This document shows, piece by piece, positions 30,381 to 41,205 of a stretch of 64,000 bases of DNA; positions within the stretch are counted from its first letter, which is position 1, and every line of letters starts with the position of its first letter. Both the position numbers and the translations under genes were made by a program. The DNA comes from Brachionus manjavacas (Eukaryota > Rotifera > Eurotatoria > Ploima > Brachionidae). A model generated the notes under the pieces. It worked only from the letters and a program-made list of their open reading frames with translations, did no database searches and was not told where the DNA came from. The stretch lies in the NCBI GenBank assembly GCA_019054805.1, contig JAHQIY010000004.1, forward strand, positions 62,001 through 126,000, written 5' to 3'.

Positions 30381-31356
30381 TTGAAGAGTAAATTAGCAGT
30401 CAAACACGTCGAATTGGCTTTGAAAGAATTGGCAAGAAAATGTTTACGGAATGGAGTATGCAAAGTATCATTTCCGAAAATGTGGCAGTCGTTTGGATGG
30501 AATAACGTTGCCAGGATAATAAACGATACCCTAATAAGAAATGGGATCGAATGTTTTGTATTAGAGAATAAAAAAGACATGGAAGACAGAGATATTCTCT
30601 CAATCAATAATAAAATCGGTAGGTTACAGGATAGAGATAAAGAGATCTCAGACCTGATTGAAAAAGTAAAAGCTCAAAAGATGGAAGGCTTTATTTTTGA
30701 AGACGGCGTATTACTTAAGGTGCGTCAGGAGAACGTGGGGGTGTTGAAAAAATTATTAGTGGTACCAAAAGAAATAAGGCCCGACATTCTAAAAAAGTGT
30801 CATGACAATTTCATGGGAAGTCATCTAGGCCAAAAGAAGACCTGGATGAAACTATCAAACCGATTTTATTGGCCAAATGCTTACAAAGAAACAATCAACC
30901 ACGTGGAGTCATGTCAGATATGTTAAGACTAAAAGATCCTGTCGCTTCAAAAGCAAAATTAAAAAACCGATACTGGAATTTCATAAACCATTCGACATGA
31001 TAGCAGTAGACATTTTAGAATTGAGTCGAACCAGCTCTGGAAACAGGTACGTTGTCGTTTTCTCCGACTATTTGACGAAATGGGTTGAAGCATTCGCACT
31101 ACCAGATCAGACATCAGAATCAATAGATAAAGTGTTTATAAACGAAATAATAACAAGACATTCAGTACCAAGTAAATTACTAAGCGATCAAGGAAGGAAT
31201 TTTTTATCAAATTTGGTGAAGAGCGTTTGTAATTATTTTAAAATACACAAAATACAAACAGCACCATATAACCCAAAATGTGACGGACTTGTAGAAAGAT
31301 TCAACAAAAGTCTATGTAAAATGTTAGCAGCATATTCAATCAATGATCTTTATTAA
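30381..31356 (+). pseudogene. Gypsy integrase, frameshifted and truncated
   Basis: The first 181 codons include an H...H...C..C zinc-binding segment (CHDNFMGSHLG to ESCQIC) and stop at 30924-30926. The catalytic core continues in another frame: MIAVDIL (first Asp), LSDQGRNF (second Asp) and VERFNK (Glu), the DDE triad. It then stops at 31356 before the C-terminal domain. At least one nonsense change and a frameshift separate the parts. Confidence 0.85.
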
Positions 31357-31527
31357 ATAAATATTTTTAAATTATTCCTGGTGAAATTTATTTATTTTAG
31401 AAAATGTTCTAAAATACTGAAATAATATTTCATGGTTTAAAATTTTTTTTTTCAATTGAAAAAAGAATATCATTTTTTCCAGATTCATAATCAAATTTAC
31501 TTCAGTGATGTTGGTTTTGCTTGGTTT

Positions 31528-31680
31528 TGTGGTTAGCAAATTTTGGTTAGCCAAATATTGGTTTTGCAAAAATCTGGTTAGCCAAAAAACGTTAACTAAA
31601 AACTCGGTTAGCCAAAATACGTTAACCAAAAATCCGGTTAGGCATAATTTGGTTAACCAAAAATACGGTTATTGATTTAA
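31528..31680. repeat. Left subterminal repeats of the hAT element (GGTTAGCCAAAA units)
   Basis: About nine imperfect copies of GGTTAGCCAAAAA or GGTTAACCAAAAA stand in a row. Inverse copies (TTGGCTAACCGG) fill the right end at 34508-34670. Such subterminal repeats are transposase-binding sites in known hAT elements. Confidence 0.75.
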
Positions 31681-32271
31681 TTATTAGTTATTCATATTAA
31701 ATCCAGTCGAACACATCTGGTAATTTTTCTTTTAGACGGTTTTGGTCTAAAAGTTGTTTTTTATTGTAACTAAAATTAAAGAGATTGAAATTTGAGTCTT
31801 TGAAAGGCTCGTTGAATAAAATAAACAAATATCTTTTAAAAATTGAATAGATTTTGTGATGAAGCTCCTTAAATTTTTTTACATTTCCTTTGTTTATTAA
31901 CAATTCTATCTAATTTGTATCTGTTTTTTTATCGTAAATTAATTTTCCAAGCCTACTCGTAACCTAAAAAAATCTGTACTGAGTCATTTTTAGTCATAGC
32001 GAATTGACTTGTTTAGTCTTCTACATAATTCTGTCGGACTTTTCTTCCTAGTCAAAAAAAAATTAAACAATTTCTTTGAGTAAAACAACAAAGCTACTAA
32101 ATCTGAACAATGCTTTCAAAAATTCTTCAAAATTCTGAAATAAAATTGATAACAAAAATTTGCTCAATTTTAATTTTATTTTTGTTGATTTATATGGAAT
32201 CCTTTTATTTTCTTTAATTTATCAAATATAATTGCTTATAATTTTTTTTTAAGAAATTACTTTTTAATAAA

Positions 32272-34260
32272 ATGAATCATAAACTAGATAAGATAACAAG
32301 GCAAAAAATTTACAGGACATTATCAGCTCCATCTTGTCCAAGAACAATTCTTGATTCGTATTCAAGTGCAAGTGAATAAAGCCAGCAAAATTTAACAATT
32401 TCCTTAACAAATTCTGATACAGCAACTAAAAACCAAGCGTTTGAAATGAGTTTAAATTTTGGAACTAATCTAGACCTAAACACAAAATCTTTTTTTAAGC
32501 AAGCTGAAAAAACAGATCGTAATCAAGTTTTTAAAGTTCTTCAATGCATTGAGTGCGAAAAAATAGAAATAGAAAAGTATTTTTCAGCATCGACGTCAAA
32601 GACAAATTTTGACTTACATTTAGAGTCAATTCATGAAATATTGTTGCCAAAAAAAAAAGAAAATTAGGAGAAGAGAATTTAATCAAAACTGATACGATTC
32701 TTCTCTTTCTCATTATTTTCGCTTATTTGCCATTTAGTATTCTTCCAAACAAATATTTCATACAGTTTTGTTGCTTGCTAAACAAGGACTATGTAATTCC
32801 TACTAAGGTTCGAATAAAATCAACAATGTTTGATGTTTATTCAATTCAAAAGAATAAACTTTTGAATATTCTAAAATCAATTCATTTTATAAGTTTAGCA
32901 AATGATAGCTGGACATCATGTCAGAATTATACGTTTCTTTCAATTACAGGACATTACCTAGAAAACTTTGCATTCAGATCATTTGCTTTGGGTTTTAAAT
33001 GTATGACTGAAAGACACCGTGCTGAAGATATAAAAGAAATTGTGTTTGAGATTTTGAGTGAGTATGGAATTAGGGAAAAAGTTTTTGGAATTGTTACAGA
33101 TAACAACAGTACGGTAGTAAAAGCATCTAGACTTATGAAAAAAGAAATTGGTTGTCTTCCTATCCGTTGCATGGTACATGTACTCCAGCTAATTGTAAAA
33201 AAAGTATTGAATAACTGTAACACTTTCCAACATAGCCAATTAGATGAGCTCGAAGAAAATGATCCAAATTTTAGTTTTAAACAATTGGCCATAATAATGT
33301 CAAAATCACGATCTATAGTGACCTCATTTAATCATTCTTCCCAGCTTAAATGTCTATTAGAAAAATATCAGAAAAATTCTGAAAATTTTTTAATGCTCAC
33401 TCAAGATGTTTCAACAAGATGGCATTCTACTTATTAAATGCTAAACCGTATTTTAAAACTTCATAATTACATTGACACAATTTTCCACTTACCAGATTAT
33501 TGACATCTTGCTTTAAGTTTGTTAAATCAAGAAGAGTTAGAGATTCTTTCTCTAACTTTAAAATGTTTGAGTCCTTTTATTAAGTCAAGTGAAACAATGA
33601 GTGAAGAAACTTATCGATTACTAGGATGATAATACCTAGATTAAATTTTATTGAAACAAAATTAGTGGTAAAGGAAGATAATATTAGGTTAAGCAAAGAT
33701 TTAAAAGCTGCTTTAAAACAATCTTATGATCACTACTGTAATATATATGATCTCGAATCAAATGATTTCTTTATAACATCAACTTTCCTACACCCTTTTT
33801 ATAAGAATTCGAGTTCGTAAATCGAAATGAACGTAATTTTACAATCAAAAAGGCTAAAAATTTTCTAATTGATCTTTCCAAATCGAAAAGATCTAATGAG
33901 CTAATTTTTAGTGCTAGAAAAGAGGGAATCATAAAGTCTCATTCATTAAAGAAAAATCTGAACTATGAAGACTCTGAAAATTCATCTGACGATGACGAAA
34001 AATCAATTGATATTAAAAAAGAGCTCAATGAATACAGGAAAGATAGAAGTAATATCGATGTGTTGGATTATTGGAGGTTTAATAAATCCCAATTTCCTTT
34101 ACTATCTAGTTTAGCTTCAGTTGTTTTAGCGATCTCAGCAACAAGTGTTCTAAGTGAGAGATTTTTCTCACATGCAGGCTATCAACTTTGGGACCGAAGA
34201 AATCGTTTGTCAAAAAAAATTTTTTGAAAAGATAATTTTTATTTACGAAAATAAAGTCAT
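32272..34260 (+). pseudogene. hAT transposase (BED finger, RNase H-like core, dimerisation domain), broken
   Basis: A first short frame (ATG 32272) stops at 32377. 32446-32667 then gives a BED-type zinc finger (CIECEK...HLESIHE). 32727-33437 gives the core with LANDSWTSCQNY (first Asp), FGIVTDNNSTVVKA (second Asp), CMVHVLQLIVKK and TQDVSTRWHSTY. Further fragments continue to 34020-34225, where LASVVLAISATSVLSERFFS is the C-terminal dimerisation domain followed by NRLS. At least five stops or shifts interrupt it, so it is inactive. BED-hAT transposases are normally ~600-700 aa, and the whole length is represented. Confidence 0.87.
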
Positions 34261-34507
34261 ATTAGATTAATTTAAAATAGACTTAGCACATAAAATTGAA
34301 CCTCTTATTTTTCAAATTAAATAATTTTTTTCTTAATTTTTTTTGAAATAAATTCAACAATTTATTATAGTTTTTTTTTAAATTTATTCTTGAAGAATCC
34401 TTTTCAATAAATTATTTAAATGAATTATTTTTTTTATTAAACAAGAATTTACTTGAAAAAATTAAACCGAAACCAAAATTTACAAATACATATTTTAACT
34501 TAATTTT

Positions 34508-34670
34508 TGGTTAACCAAATTATGGCTAACCGGATTTTTGGTAAACCAAATTATGGCTAACCGGATTTTTGATTAACGTATTTAGGCTAACCGAGTTTTT
34601 GGTTAACCAAATTTTGGCTAACCGGACATTGGTTAATCAAAATTTACTATATTGGTTAACCAAGTTCTCC
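34508..34670. repeat. Right subterminal repeats of the hAT element
   Basis: TTTTTGGTTAACCAAATTATGGCTAACCGG-type units (shown in parts: GGTTAACCAAA, GGCTAACCGG) repeat five to six times, mirrored by the left end. Confidence 0.75.
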
Positions 34671-35967
34671 ATAACCAACACTACTAATTTAATTGTCACC
34701 CAAATCACTGTTCTTTGCATATTATTGAAGTTTTTATTTAATTTTTCAATAAATTCTACTAATCTGGTAAGAATAAAATCAAATTTTGAACTTTTAAATT
34801 CTTCTATTCTTAATATGTAGTCTATTTTGCTCACAGCATCATCTCTTTCTGCCGTTCTAAATAATGTTTGCACTTCATCAATTGATATGCCTGTAAAAAT
34901 ATTTAAAAGCAAAATGGACATTAAGTAAATAAAAAAACCATAAATAAAAAAGTTAATAAAAGAGAATTTATTAATTTCTTCAATACCCATGTTTTCTGTT
35001 TCTAATGAGCCCATCATCATTGTAATTGTTTTAAAAAATGCTAGTGAAAATGAGGAATTAAAATTTGAGACATAATCATTTTCATTTGAACTGAAATTAT
35101 TTGAAAGATTTTGAAACGACAAACAAAAAGAAATTAAAAATATCAATTATAACAAGACCGTTTGCTTTGTTTGTAAGTATTTTACCTTTTTCTCGTATAT
35201 ACTTACCAAAATATAAAAATTTATCCATTTTAAATATTAAAACAATCTATGACATCAAAATTGATACCGAAAAAATAATTTTGTTTTGCTGATTTAATTC
35301 CAATATAATTCTTAAAAAAGCTCGAACAGGTTTTTTCTTGAGAAAATATATTCGAAAAAATTTTCCAAATCATCTCTGGAATATATAGAGTAAACGAATT
35401 GAATTAATTCAGATGAAAGATTGATTATTAGGAAAATAAACGATAATATTTTTGAGTAATTATTCCATGATCCTTTTAAATTCCTATATACCTTTATATA
35501 GATTGAATCAAATATTAAAAATAAGCTTTAAATAAAAATGGATTCTAGGTAAATTGAAATTTTTTTCCAGCATTTTTCGAGCATTTCTTTGAATAGTACA
35601 TCATCAATTATTTCATCGTTATCATAAAGCTGAATATTCTTAAAAAAGTTTTTAAGATGATCATTTTTTTTGACATATACATTTTTTAGTTTTCTCTTTT
35701 TTCTTATTTTATTTGAATCAGTTTTTATACCATTAATAGTAATTGATATTCTTGTTTCATTCAAGTCCTTTTTTGTTTCTTCATTTCCTCTAATCAATAA
35801 AATTCAAGATAAATGATATAGTAAAATAGCTAGCTGGAAATATGCCATAAAAGTGGTAATATTATTGAAATAGCCTCAACTTACTTAACAGACAATTTTA
35901 AAATAACTAACTAACAGACATTATACCAGAATTATACAAAAAATGTTTCGACTTACACATGAATTAA

Positions 35968-36870
35968 TTATAATAAATTAAAAACATTTTTGTGTCTTTT
36001 TTTACATGGTTTACATGGGCTCAATGATCTCAATTTGTACATGTTTACGAAAATTGTCTCATCAATTGTCTTGAACTTATTGTTAGAGAGATAAAGTGAA
36101 ACTAAGGAGTTTAAATTTTGAAATAAATTAGCTGGTAGATTATAAATTAAATTTTAATTATAAGGATTCGAGTTCATTTAATGAAAAATTTTTTCATCGA
36201 TCGTTTTTAAATTATTTTCTTGTAGACAAATAGAATTAAGTTTTGGCAAATAATGGAATAAAGAACTAGATAAGTTTTCGATTAAGTTGTTGTTTAAATT
36301 TAGAATCTCTTGTTTGTAAAGTTTAAACATTGAATAGAATGTATTTTCATTTAAAGTCTGTATTTTGTTATCATAGAGATAAATAAATGCTTAATTTGGT
36401 AATTTTCTAAATACATTTGCTGGTAGATTGTGGATTAAATTGTTATTCAAATATTAGGTCTCAAGTTCATTCATTGATACAAAATTATTTTCATTTATCG
36501 TCTTCAGCTTATTGTTAGACAAATCAAGGTATATTAGCTTTTTAAAAGATTTATAAAAATTTTTTGGAAGATTTTCGAATAAATTGTCGGATAAACACAA
36601 TGTTTCTAGCTCTTTAATTGACTTAGAAGCATTTTCATCGATTATCTTTATTTTATTACATAATAAGTCGAGATATTTTAATTTTTGAAAAGATCGAAAT
36701 ATATCAAATGATAGGTTTTCGATTAAATTGCTCCTTAAATAAAATACTTCAAGTTCAATCACTGATTGGAAACCTTTTTTAAAGATTTTCACAATCTTGT
36801 TATAGGATAAATCAAGATTTCTTAATTTTTCTAAGTCCTGAAAAGCATCTTTTAATAGAATTTAATAGAT
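35968..36870 (-). pseudogene. Leucine-rich repeat array upstream of the TRPA-like segment, broken
   Basis: On the minus strand about eleven ~24-residue LRRs follow one another, with units such as LRNLDLSYNKIVKI, LKYLDLLCNKIKII and LIYLDLSNNKLKTI. The longest open stretch is 36792-36454. At least three stops and some shifts interrupt the rest. The array ends with CKPCKKRH, like the start of a Cys-rich cap, before TAA at ~35968. It has the same orientation as the TRPA-like segment and ends ~90 bp before its first hydrophobic stretch (~35880). Both may be remnants of one gene (an intron could explain the stop at 35968) or of two tandem genes. Confidence 0.7.
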
Positions 36871-37680
36871 GCTAATTCAAAAGGCAAAATACAATTTAAA
36901 TAGAAAAACTAATATTTGATTAGCTCGTTTGATGTTCAGTTGGTAACACTTTTATGGCAATTAAGTAACCAAAAACAGATCAAGTGATTAAAGTTAATCC
37001 TAAAAAATATTTTTCTTTAGAAAAAGACACAAGCAAAGAATTTCTATATTGTAAGATGGGAATAATATTTTAAATGTAAACCGGGTGATAACTTTTGATT
37101 AGAATTTTTTTCCTTTTTAACATTAGATGTCTTAAATTTTATTAAATAATTTTAAATTAGATTGTAAATAAAAAAGAAGCTTTTTTTCATTTGTAATATG
37201 ATTTTCTTTTTGAGACTGAAAAATGATTTCAAAAATAATCCATGGGCAATTTTTGAGATTTGAAATTTGTGAATTTTTTAATTTGATTTTAGCCCATTTT
37301 TAACATCAGAAAGTTTGATCCAAACAAACTTTATTATTAAGCTAACTTATCTCGAGCTAAAGCATCTAAATAAAATAAAAATATAACAGCTATCAATCAA
37401 GGTGCTAATCTTTTACTGGGTGAAATCTTTGGTTAAGTTGTAAAATGGGTCATCCGTGGCATTCTGAATTTTTAACAAGAATAAAAAACAAAATTTTCAA
37501 ATGAAATAACTTTTTTAACTATGAGGCTAAAATTTGTTTTGCAAAATGTATCAGCTGAAAGAAACCTTATTATTGAAATTATTCTTAATTTCGTAAAATT
37601 GTATGTCTGGTTCGACAAATCAAAATCAAGCTTTCTTGTCAATAATTATCGATTTTGAAAACACATTAAGACTAGACGTT
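36871..37680. other. Intergenic DNA, nothing recognised
   Basis: No coding or repeat structure seen. It may hold the lost 5' part of the LRR gene. Confidence 0.35.
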
Positions 37681-39445
37681 ACAAATATGGATGAAACGGC
37701 TATTGACTAGAAAATACTGGATCGTGCTGAATTCCAGAGACTGTTTTGGAACAGAAAACAAAGGAAATCGTTGATCAAATGGAGATAAGTCTCGATTAGA
37801 AACTTTATGACTTCTTCAATAATTTAAGAGGAGAAGTAAACAACATCAAGACGGAATGCCACCGCAGAGGGACATTCATTCTCAAAATTAAGCCGTAAAC
37901 CTGAATCCATCTCAAAATGATTGATCCAATAGCTGCATTGAAGAATGAACTAAGACTGAATAGGATTATGTTCCAAGGTTTACCAAAGATAATTTTTTGT
38001 TATCAACCGATATTTAGTGCGAACGACACTGAAAATGTTGAAGAATGGCTAAGGATAACATAGAAAAACCTTAGACTTAATAGAGCGGATGGAAAATTGG
38101 TATTCGAAGTGGCCAGCTCTTATCTGAGAGATAAAGCGGAAAGAGCCTACTGACAAGCATCTCATAGGCTTTCAAATATGAATTGGGACCAATTTGAAGA
38201 AACAATGATCAGGTCTTTTAGAAGAAAGGACCAAATTTCGGGGTCTCTTGTAGACTGAAGACTTAAAAGAATATATTGATGAATTTAATTCTTGTCTCCT
38301 TGATTTAAAAGAAGAATTGTCTAAGCTTTTAAAATTGAGTTTTTTAGAAATGGTCTTAAAGCAATTATTAGGGCCGGGGTAATGGCATCGGAGCCTAAAA
38401 CCTAAGGAAACTCCATAGAAAAGGCTTCTTTTCAGGAAGAGAAACCACTGCACAAAGATTCGATATTAATCAAAAGAACAAAAGTAAGCTATAAATTAAG
38501 TGCCATTATTTCCTTAAATTGGGGCACAAAACTAAGGACAGCAGAAAGAAATTATACGAGGAGAAAAATAGAAAGGAACACGAGATAAAACATCTTAAAA
38601 GAGGCCAAGAACTTAATAATAAGAAAACTGTAACACATTTTAATAAAATTTGAAAACTACGAAATATTACTTCTGTAGAAGTTGAAGAGGTTAAGACTAG
38701 TAATAAAGGTAAAGTTGACCTTGATCCCGAGATACACATGCGGAGGATAAAAAAACGATCTGGAAGTAATTTAAAGGAGAAGTTCTTTTGGGAAGATAAG
38801 GAAATTTTTGCGACAAGTCTTGACGACCTAAAAGAGCCAAGTGACTTTACCATCTTTTTATATAAAAACTACCATCGATACTCCTATTAGGATCAGGCCT
38901 TATAGGGTCTCACACCATGAAAGAGCAATTATAAAGGAAGATGTAAATAAATGCTAGACCCAGAAATAATTCAACCATCTACCAGTCCTTGGACATCACC
39001 ATTCTGTCTCATTAATAAACCAGATGGATCAAAAAGGTTTTGTATTGACTATATACAGATAAACAATATCACTGTTCATTCCCACTGCCCCGTATTGAGG
39101 ACAAAATTGACACTTTGAGAGTCGCGATGATTTTCTCAATTATGGATCTAAAATCAGGGTATTGGCAAATTTGATGGCAAAAGGGGCTTTAGTTTTAACA
39201 GCCTTTTCTACAAGAGATGGACTCTATGAATTTCTTAGACTTCCGTTTGGCTTAAAAAACGGACCAAGTTTCTTTAGAAGAACAATGGTATTTGTGTTTC
39301 GAGATATCAACTCTGTAGTTGTGTATATTGACGAAATCATTGTGTAATCGGACAACATTAAAAATCACCTAGAAGCTCTAAGGAGAGTATTCGAAAAATT
39401 GAAAAAAAGCGAATTTGAACATAAGCTTTAAGAAATGTTAATTCT
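37681..39445 (+). pseudogene. Old Ty3/gypsy remnant: gag and reverse transcriptase
   Basis: 37918-38400 encodes gag-like capsid sequence in shifting frames (MFQGLPK, ENVEEWLR, YLRDKAERAY, NWDQFEE). 38950-39420 encodes RT: STSPWTSPFCLINKPDGSKR, YEFLRLPFGLKNGPSFF, and VVYIDEIIV at 39320-39345. The catalytic box should read YIDD, so the last aspartate is replaced by glutamate. Many stops are present. The sequence between gag and RT (protease) is not recognisable, and no LTRs were found. It is unrelated in detail to the element at 28833. Confidence 0.8.
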
Positions 39446-39663
39446 TTAAAGATACAATTAATGGTATATTAATGGACTATTCATGGTATATTTCTTCTTT
39501 TTTGTACCCTTTATTTAAAAACTAATGTTTAGCTATATCAAATTTCAATTCAGATTAAAAGTATTTGTTTATTCAACGGTTGGATGATTAATTATTTTAA
39601 GAATGGAAAATAAATTTACTCGAAAAGGAAATGAAAATAATTAAGAAAATCGAATTACGTGTT

Positions 39664-40278
39664 CAGTTGAGTCTGGATAATACGATGTGTTTTGGCGGAA
39701 AAAATGGACATCGTATTAATCAAATTTGAATGTTTAAGGATGGGAAGAAAAAATCGTAGTTTATCTACGCAGTCCATTTCTTCTTTTTTTGAAATTTTAA
39801 ATTCATTTGCTATTGGCTCAACATGTTCTTCTTTATCCAATTGTTCATCATCTTGTTCTCTGTTGATTGTATTTATTATTTCTTCGTCTGAATATTGTTC
39901 AAAAGGCTCTAAATCTTCAATGTCGGCATAGGCAAACTTGTTGAAGTCAAATGTATTTTGCACGGTGTTGAGTTTATCAAACGATTTTTCATTTTCACCC
40001 AGTCTGCATTTTCAATGCTTTCCTCTCTTGTTTCTTTTATATTGTTTTCTGATAATGTTTTTTGTTTGAAAAGATCAATATCGTATTAAAAACGATCTGA
40101 CTCTAAACGATTTTTTTTTCTGAATAAACCTTTCGTATAAATTAGATATCGTATTAAAGAAACATCGTTGTAACAAAGAAATTTAACATGTAATTATATT
40201 GGGGAATGTAAATAAAAAAAAATATCGTTAAAAAGCGAATATCGTATTAATCAGCATCATTATAACAAGACTCGACTG
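39664..40278 (-). mobile_element. pogo/Tigger-like element, internally deleted
   Basis: Ends CAGTTGAGTCTGGATAATAC and, inverted, CAGTCGAGTCTTGTTATAAT are typical of pogo-type Tc1/mariner elements, with TAATACGAT motifs just inside. TA follows the right end. On the minus strand 39963-39655 encodes the acidic C-terminal tail of a Tigger-like transposase (DLEPFEQYSDEEII... to a stop outside the TIR). The DNA-binding and DDE domains are deleted. Confidence 0.75.
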
Positions 40279-40289
40279 TATCTCGAATG

Positions 40290-41205
40290 CTTCAACAAAA
40301 AAATCCAGGCCATTGAGTAGAATTAGTACAGACTCAGAATCAAGCCTCCTAAAATCACCACTCTGGTCAGCGGTACACTTCGTGTTAACGCGCTTTTGTA
40401 TGCCGATGATCTGTGAGAGCATGGAGATACTCACAGAATGTGTTAGGAAGCTTGAGGCTAAGACTCGGCGGTGGGGACTGACGATAAATGCTAGGTGGAT
40501 GACAAAGTGGATGACGGCTAACTGTGATGCTGAGTATGCAAGACTCGAGATCGGTGGAGACCCGTTGGAAAGAGTCGACAAGTTTGTTTATCTGGGAAGC
40601 ATGGTGTCAAGCAAAAGCACCAGCGCCGAGGAGACGCGAAGGAGGATAAGTCTCGGAGCCTTCAAATTCCATAAACTTAGGACGGCTGTGTGGGACCAGA
40701 CGGCGCTTAGTACCAGAACCAAAGCCAGTGTGTATAAGGCAACCGTGCTGTCTACAACCCTCTATGGAGCTGAAAAATAGACTTGCAACGATGATGATAA
40801 TGCAAAACTCAACCGTTTTCACCTCAGGAGATTGCAGCAACTAGCGGGCCCCAGGAGAGTGGGCCTGACAAATGCAAAGCTCTACCTGAGCGCACAGTCG
40901 GCAACGCTAGAGAACATAGTGCGGAGGTACAGGTTACGTTGGGCTGGACACGTAAAAGGTATGGAGACAACCGGTGGGCAAAGAAAGTGCTTTTTGGTGA
41001 TCTTATAGGTGGAAAACAGGGGCGTGGCAGGCCGAGGTTGGAGTGGACCAACTGCCTCGAAAGCGATTTGTAGAGGGCAGGAATCAAGAAAGGCCAGTGG
41101 ACAACGATGGCAAAAGAAAGGACCGTGTGGCGGGACGCAATCTCGTCCCTAACTTCGACTTCGAAGAAATAGGACCCTTATTATTATTATTATTATTATT
41201 ATTTT
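40290..41205 (+). mobile_element. RTE-like LINE, 3' part with YADD box
   Basis: Noticeably GC-richer than its surroundings. Near 40385-40412 the plus strand encodes NALLYADDL (catalytic box intact) before a shift. 40313-40780 then gives KLEAKTRRWGLTINARW, FVYLGSMVS, RRISLGAFKFHKLRTAVW and TKASVYKATVLSTTLYGAE, the thumb and C-terminal part of an endonuclease-reverse transcriptase LINE. Next come RLRWAGHVKGM and GRPRLEWTNC. The element ends with TTCGACTTCGAAGAAATAGG and a (TTA)n microsatellite, as RTE-like elements do. The 5' half is missing and stops are present. A second 3' end lies at 18655-18805 (-). Confidence 0.82.

Larger units (their letters stand above)
28833..31356 (+). mobile_element. 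Ty3/gypsy LTR retrotransposon, truncated and internally deleted
   Basis: Order: 5' LTR (28833-29427), primer-binding region starting TGGTGGCAGC (29432), gag start joined to RNase H (29453-30331), integrase zinc-binding part (30381-30926) and catalytic core (30930-31356). Protease and most of RT are deleted, and the element stops inside integrase with no 3' LTR. It lies immediately beyond the end of the TRPA-like gene. A solo LTR of the same family is at 63116-63701. It cannot be autonomous. Confidence 0.9.
31503..34686 (+). mobile_element. hAT DNA transposon, 3.2 kb
   Basis: Ends CAGTGATGTTGGTT and, inverted, TAGTAGTGTTGGTT are typical of hAT. Flanks ATTTACTT (31495-31502) and ATTTAATT (34687-34694) are an 8-bp duplication with one difference. 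Removing the element and one copy of the duplication restores an open TRPA-like reading frame across the site, which proves the insertion. It contains a broken transposase gene (32272-34260). Confidence 0.9.
31430..35880 (-). pseudogene. TRPA-like cation channel, transmembrane part, broken and split by a hAT element
   Basis: Read on the minus strand. 35797-35528 is a charged pre-S1 region ending CWKKISIYLESIFI, followed by one in-frame TAA. The frame then stays open through membrane helices (LSFIFLIINLSSELIQF) to ~35240. After two frameshifts comes a third segment (35146-34687) with FFKTITMMMGSLETENMG (pore helix and filter region) and IYLMSILLLNIFTGISIDEV (S6), then a helical C-terminal stretch. 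This order and spelling fit TRPA channels. The last codons are cut by the hAT element; they resume at 31494 and reach TGA at 31430-31432. A further hydrophobic segment lies at ~35880-35810. TRPA channels normally have N-terminal ankyrin repeats; none are seen, but LRRs lie upstream. Confidence 0.65.

Noticed and set aside
31528..34670. GGTTAACC-type repeats considered as a CRISPR-like array
   Set aside because: Units are imperfect, without unique spacers of equal size, and sit as inverted sets at the two ends of a hAT transposon in a eukaryotic genome.
38172..38853. Minus-strand frames of 93 and 115 codons
   Set aside because: They lie antisense to decayed gypsy gag sequence and have the low-complexity S/F/L-rich look of shadows.
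40228..41087. Minus-strand open frames (40228-40581, 40607-40840, 40824-41087)
   Set aside because: They oppose the RTE-like LINE coding sequence and show only its complement.
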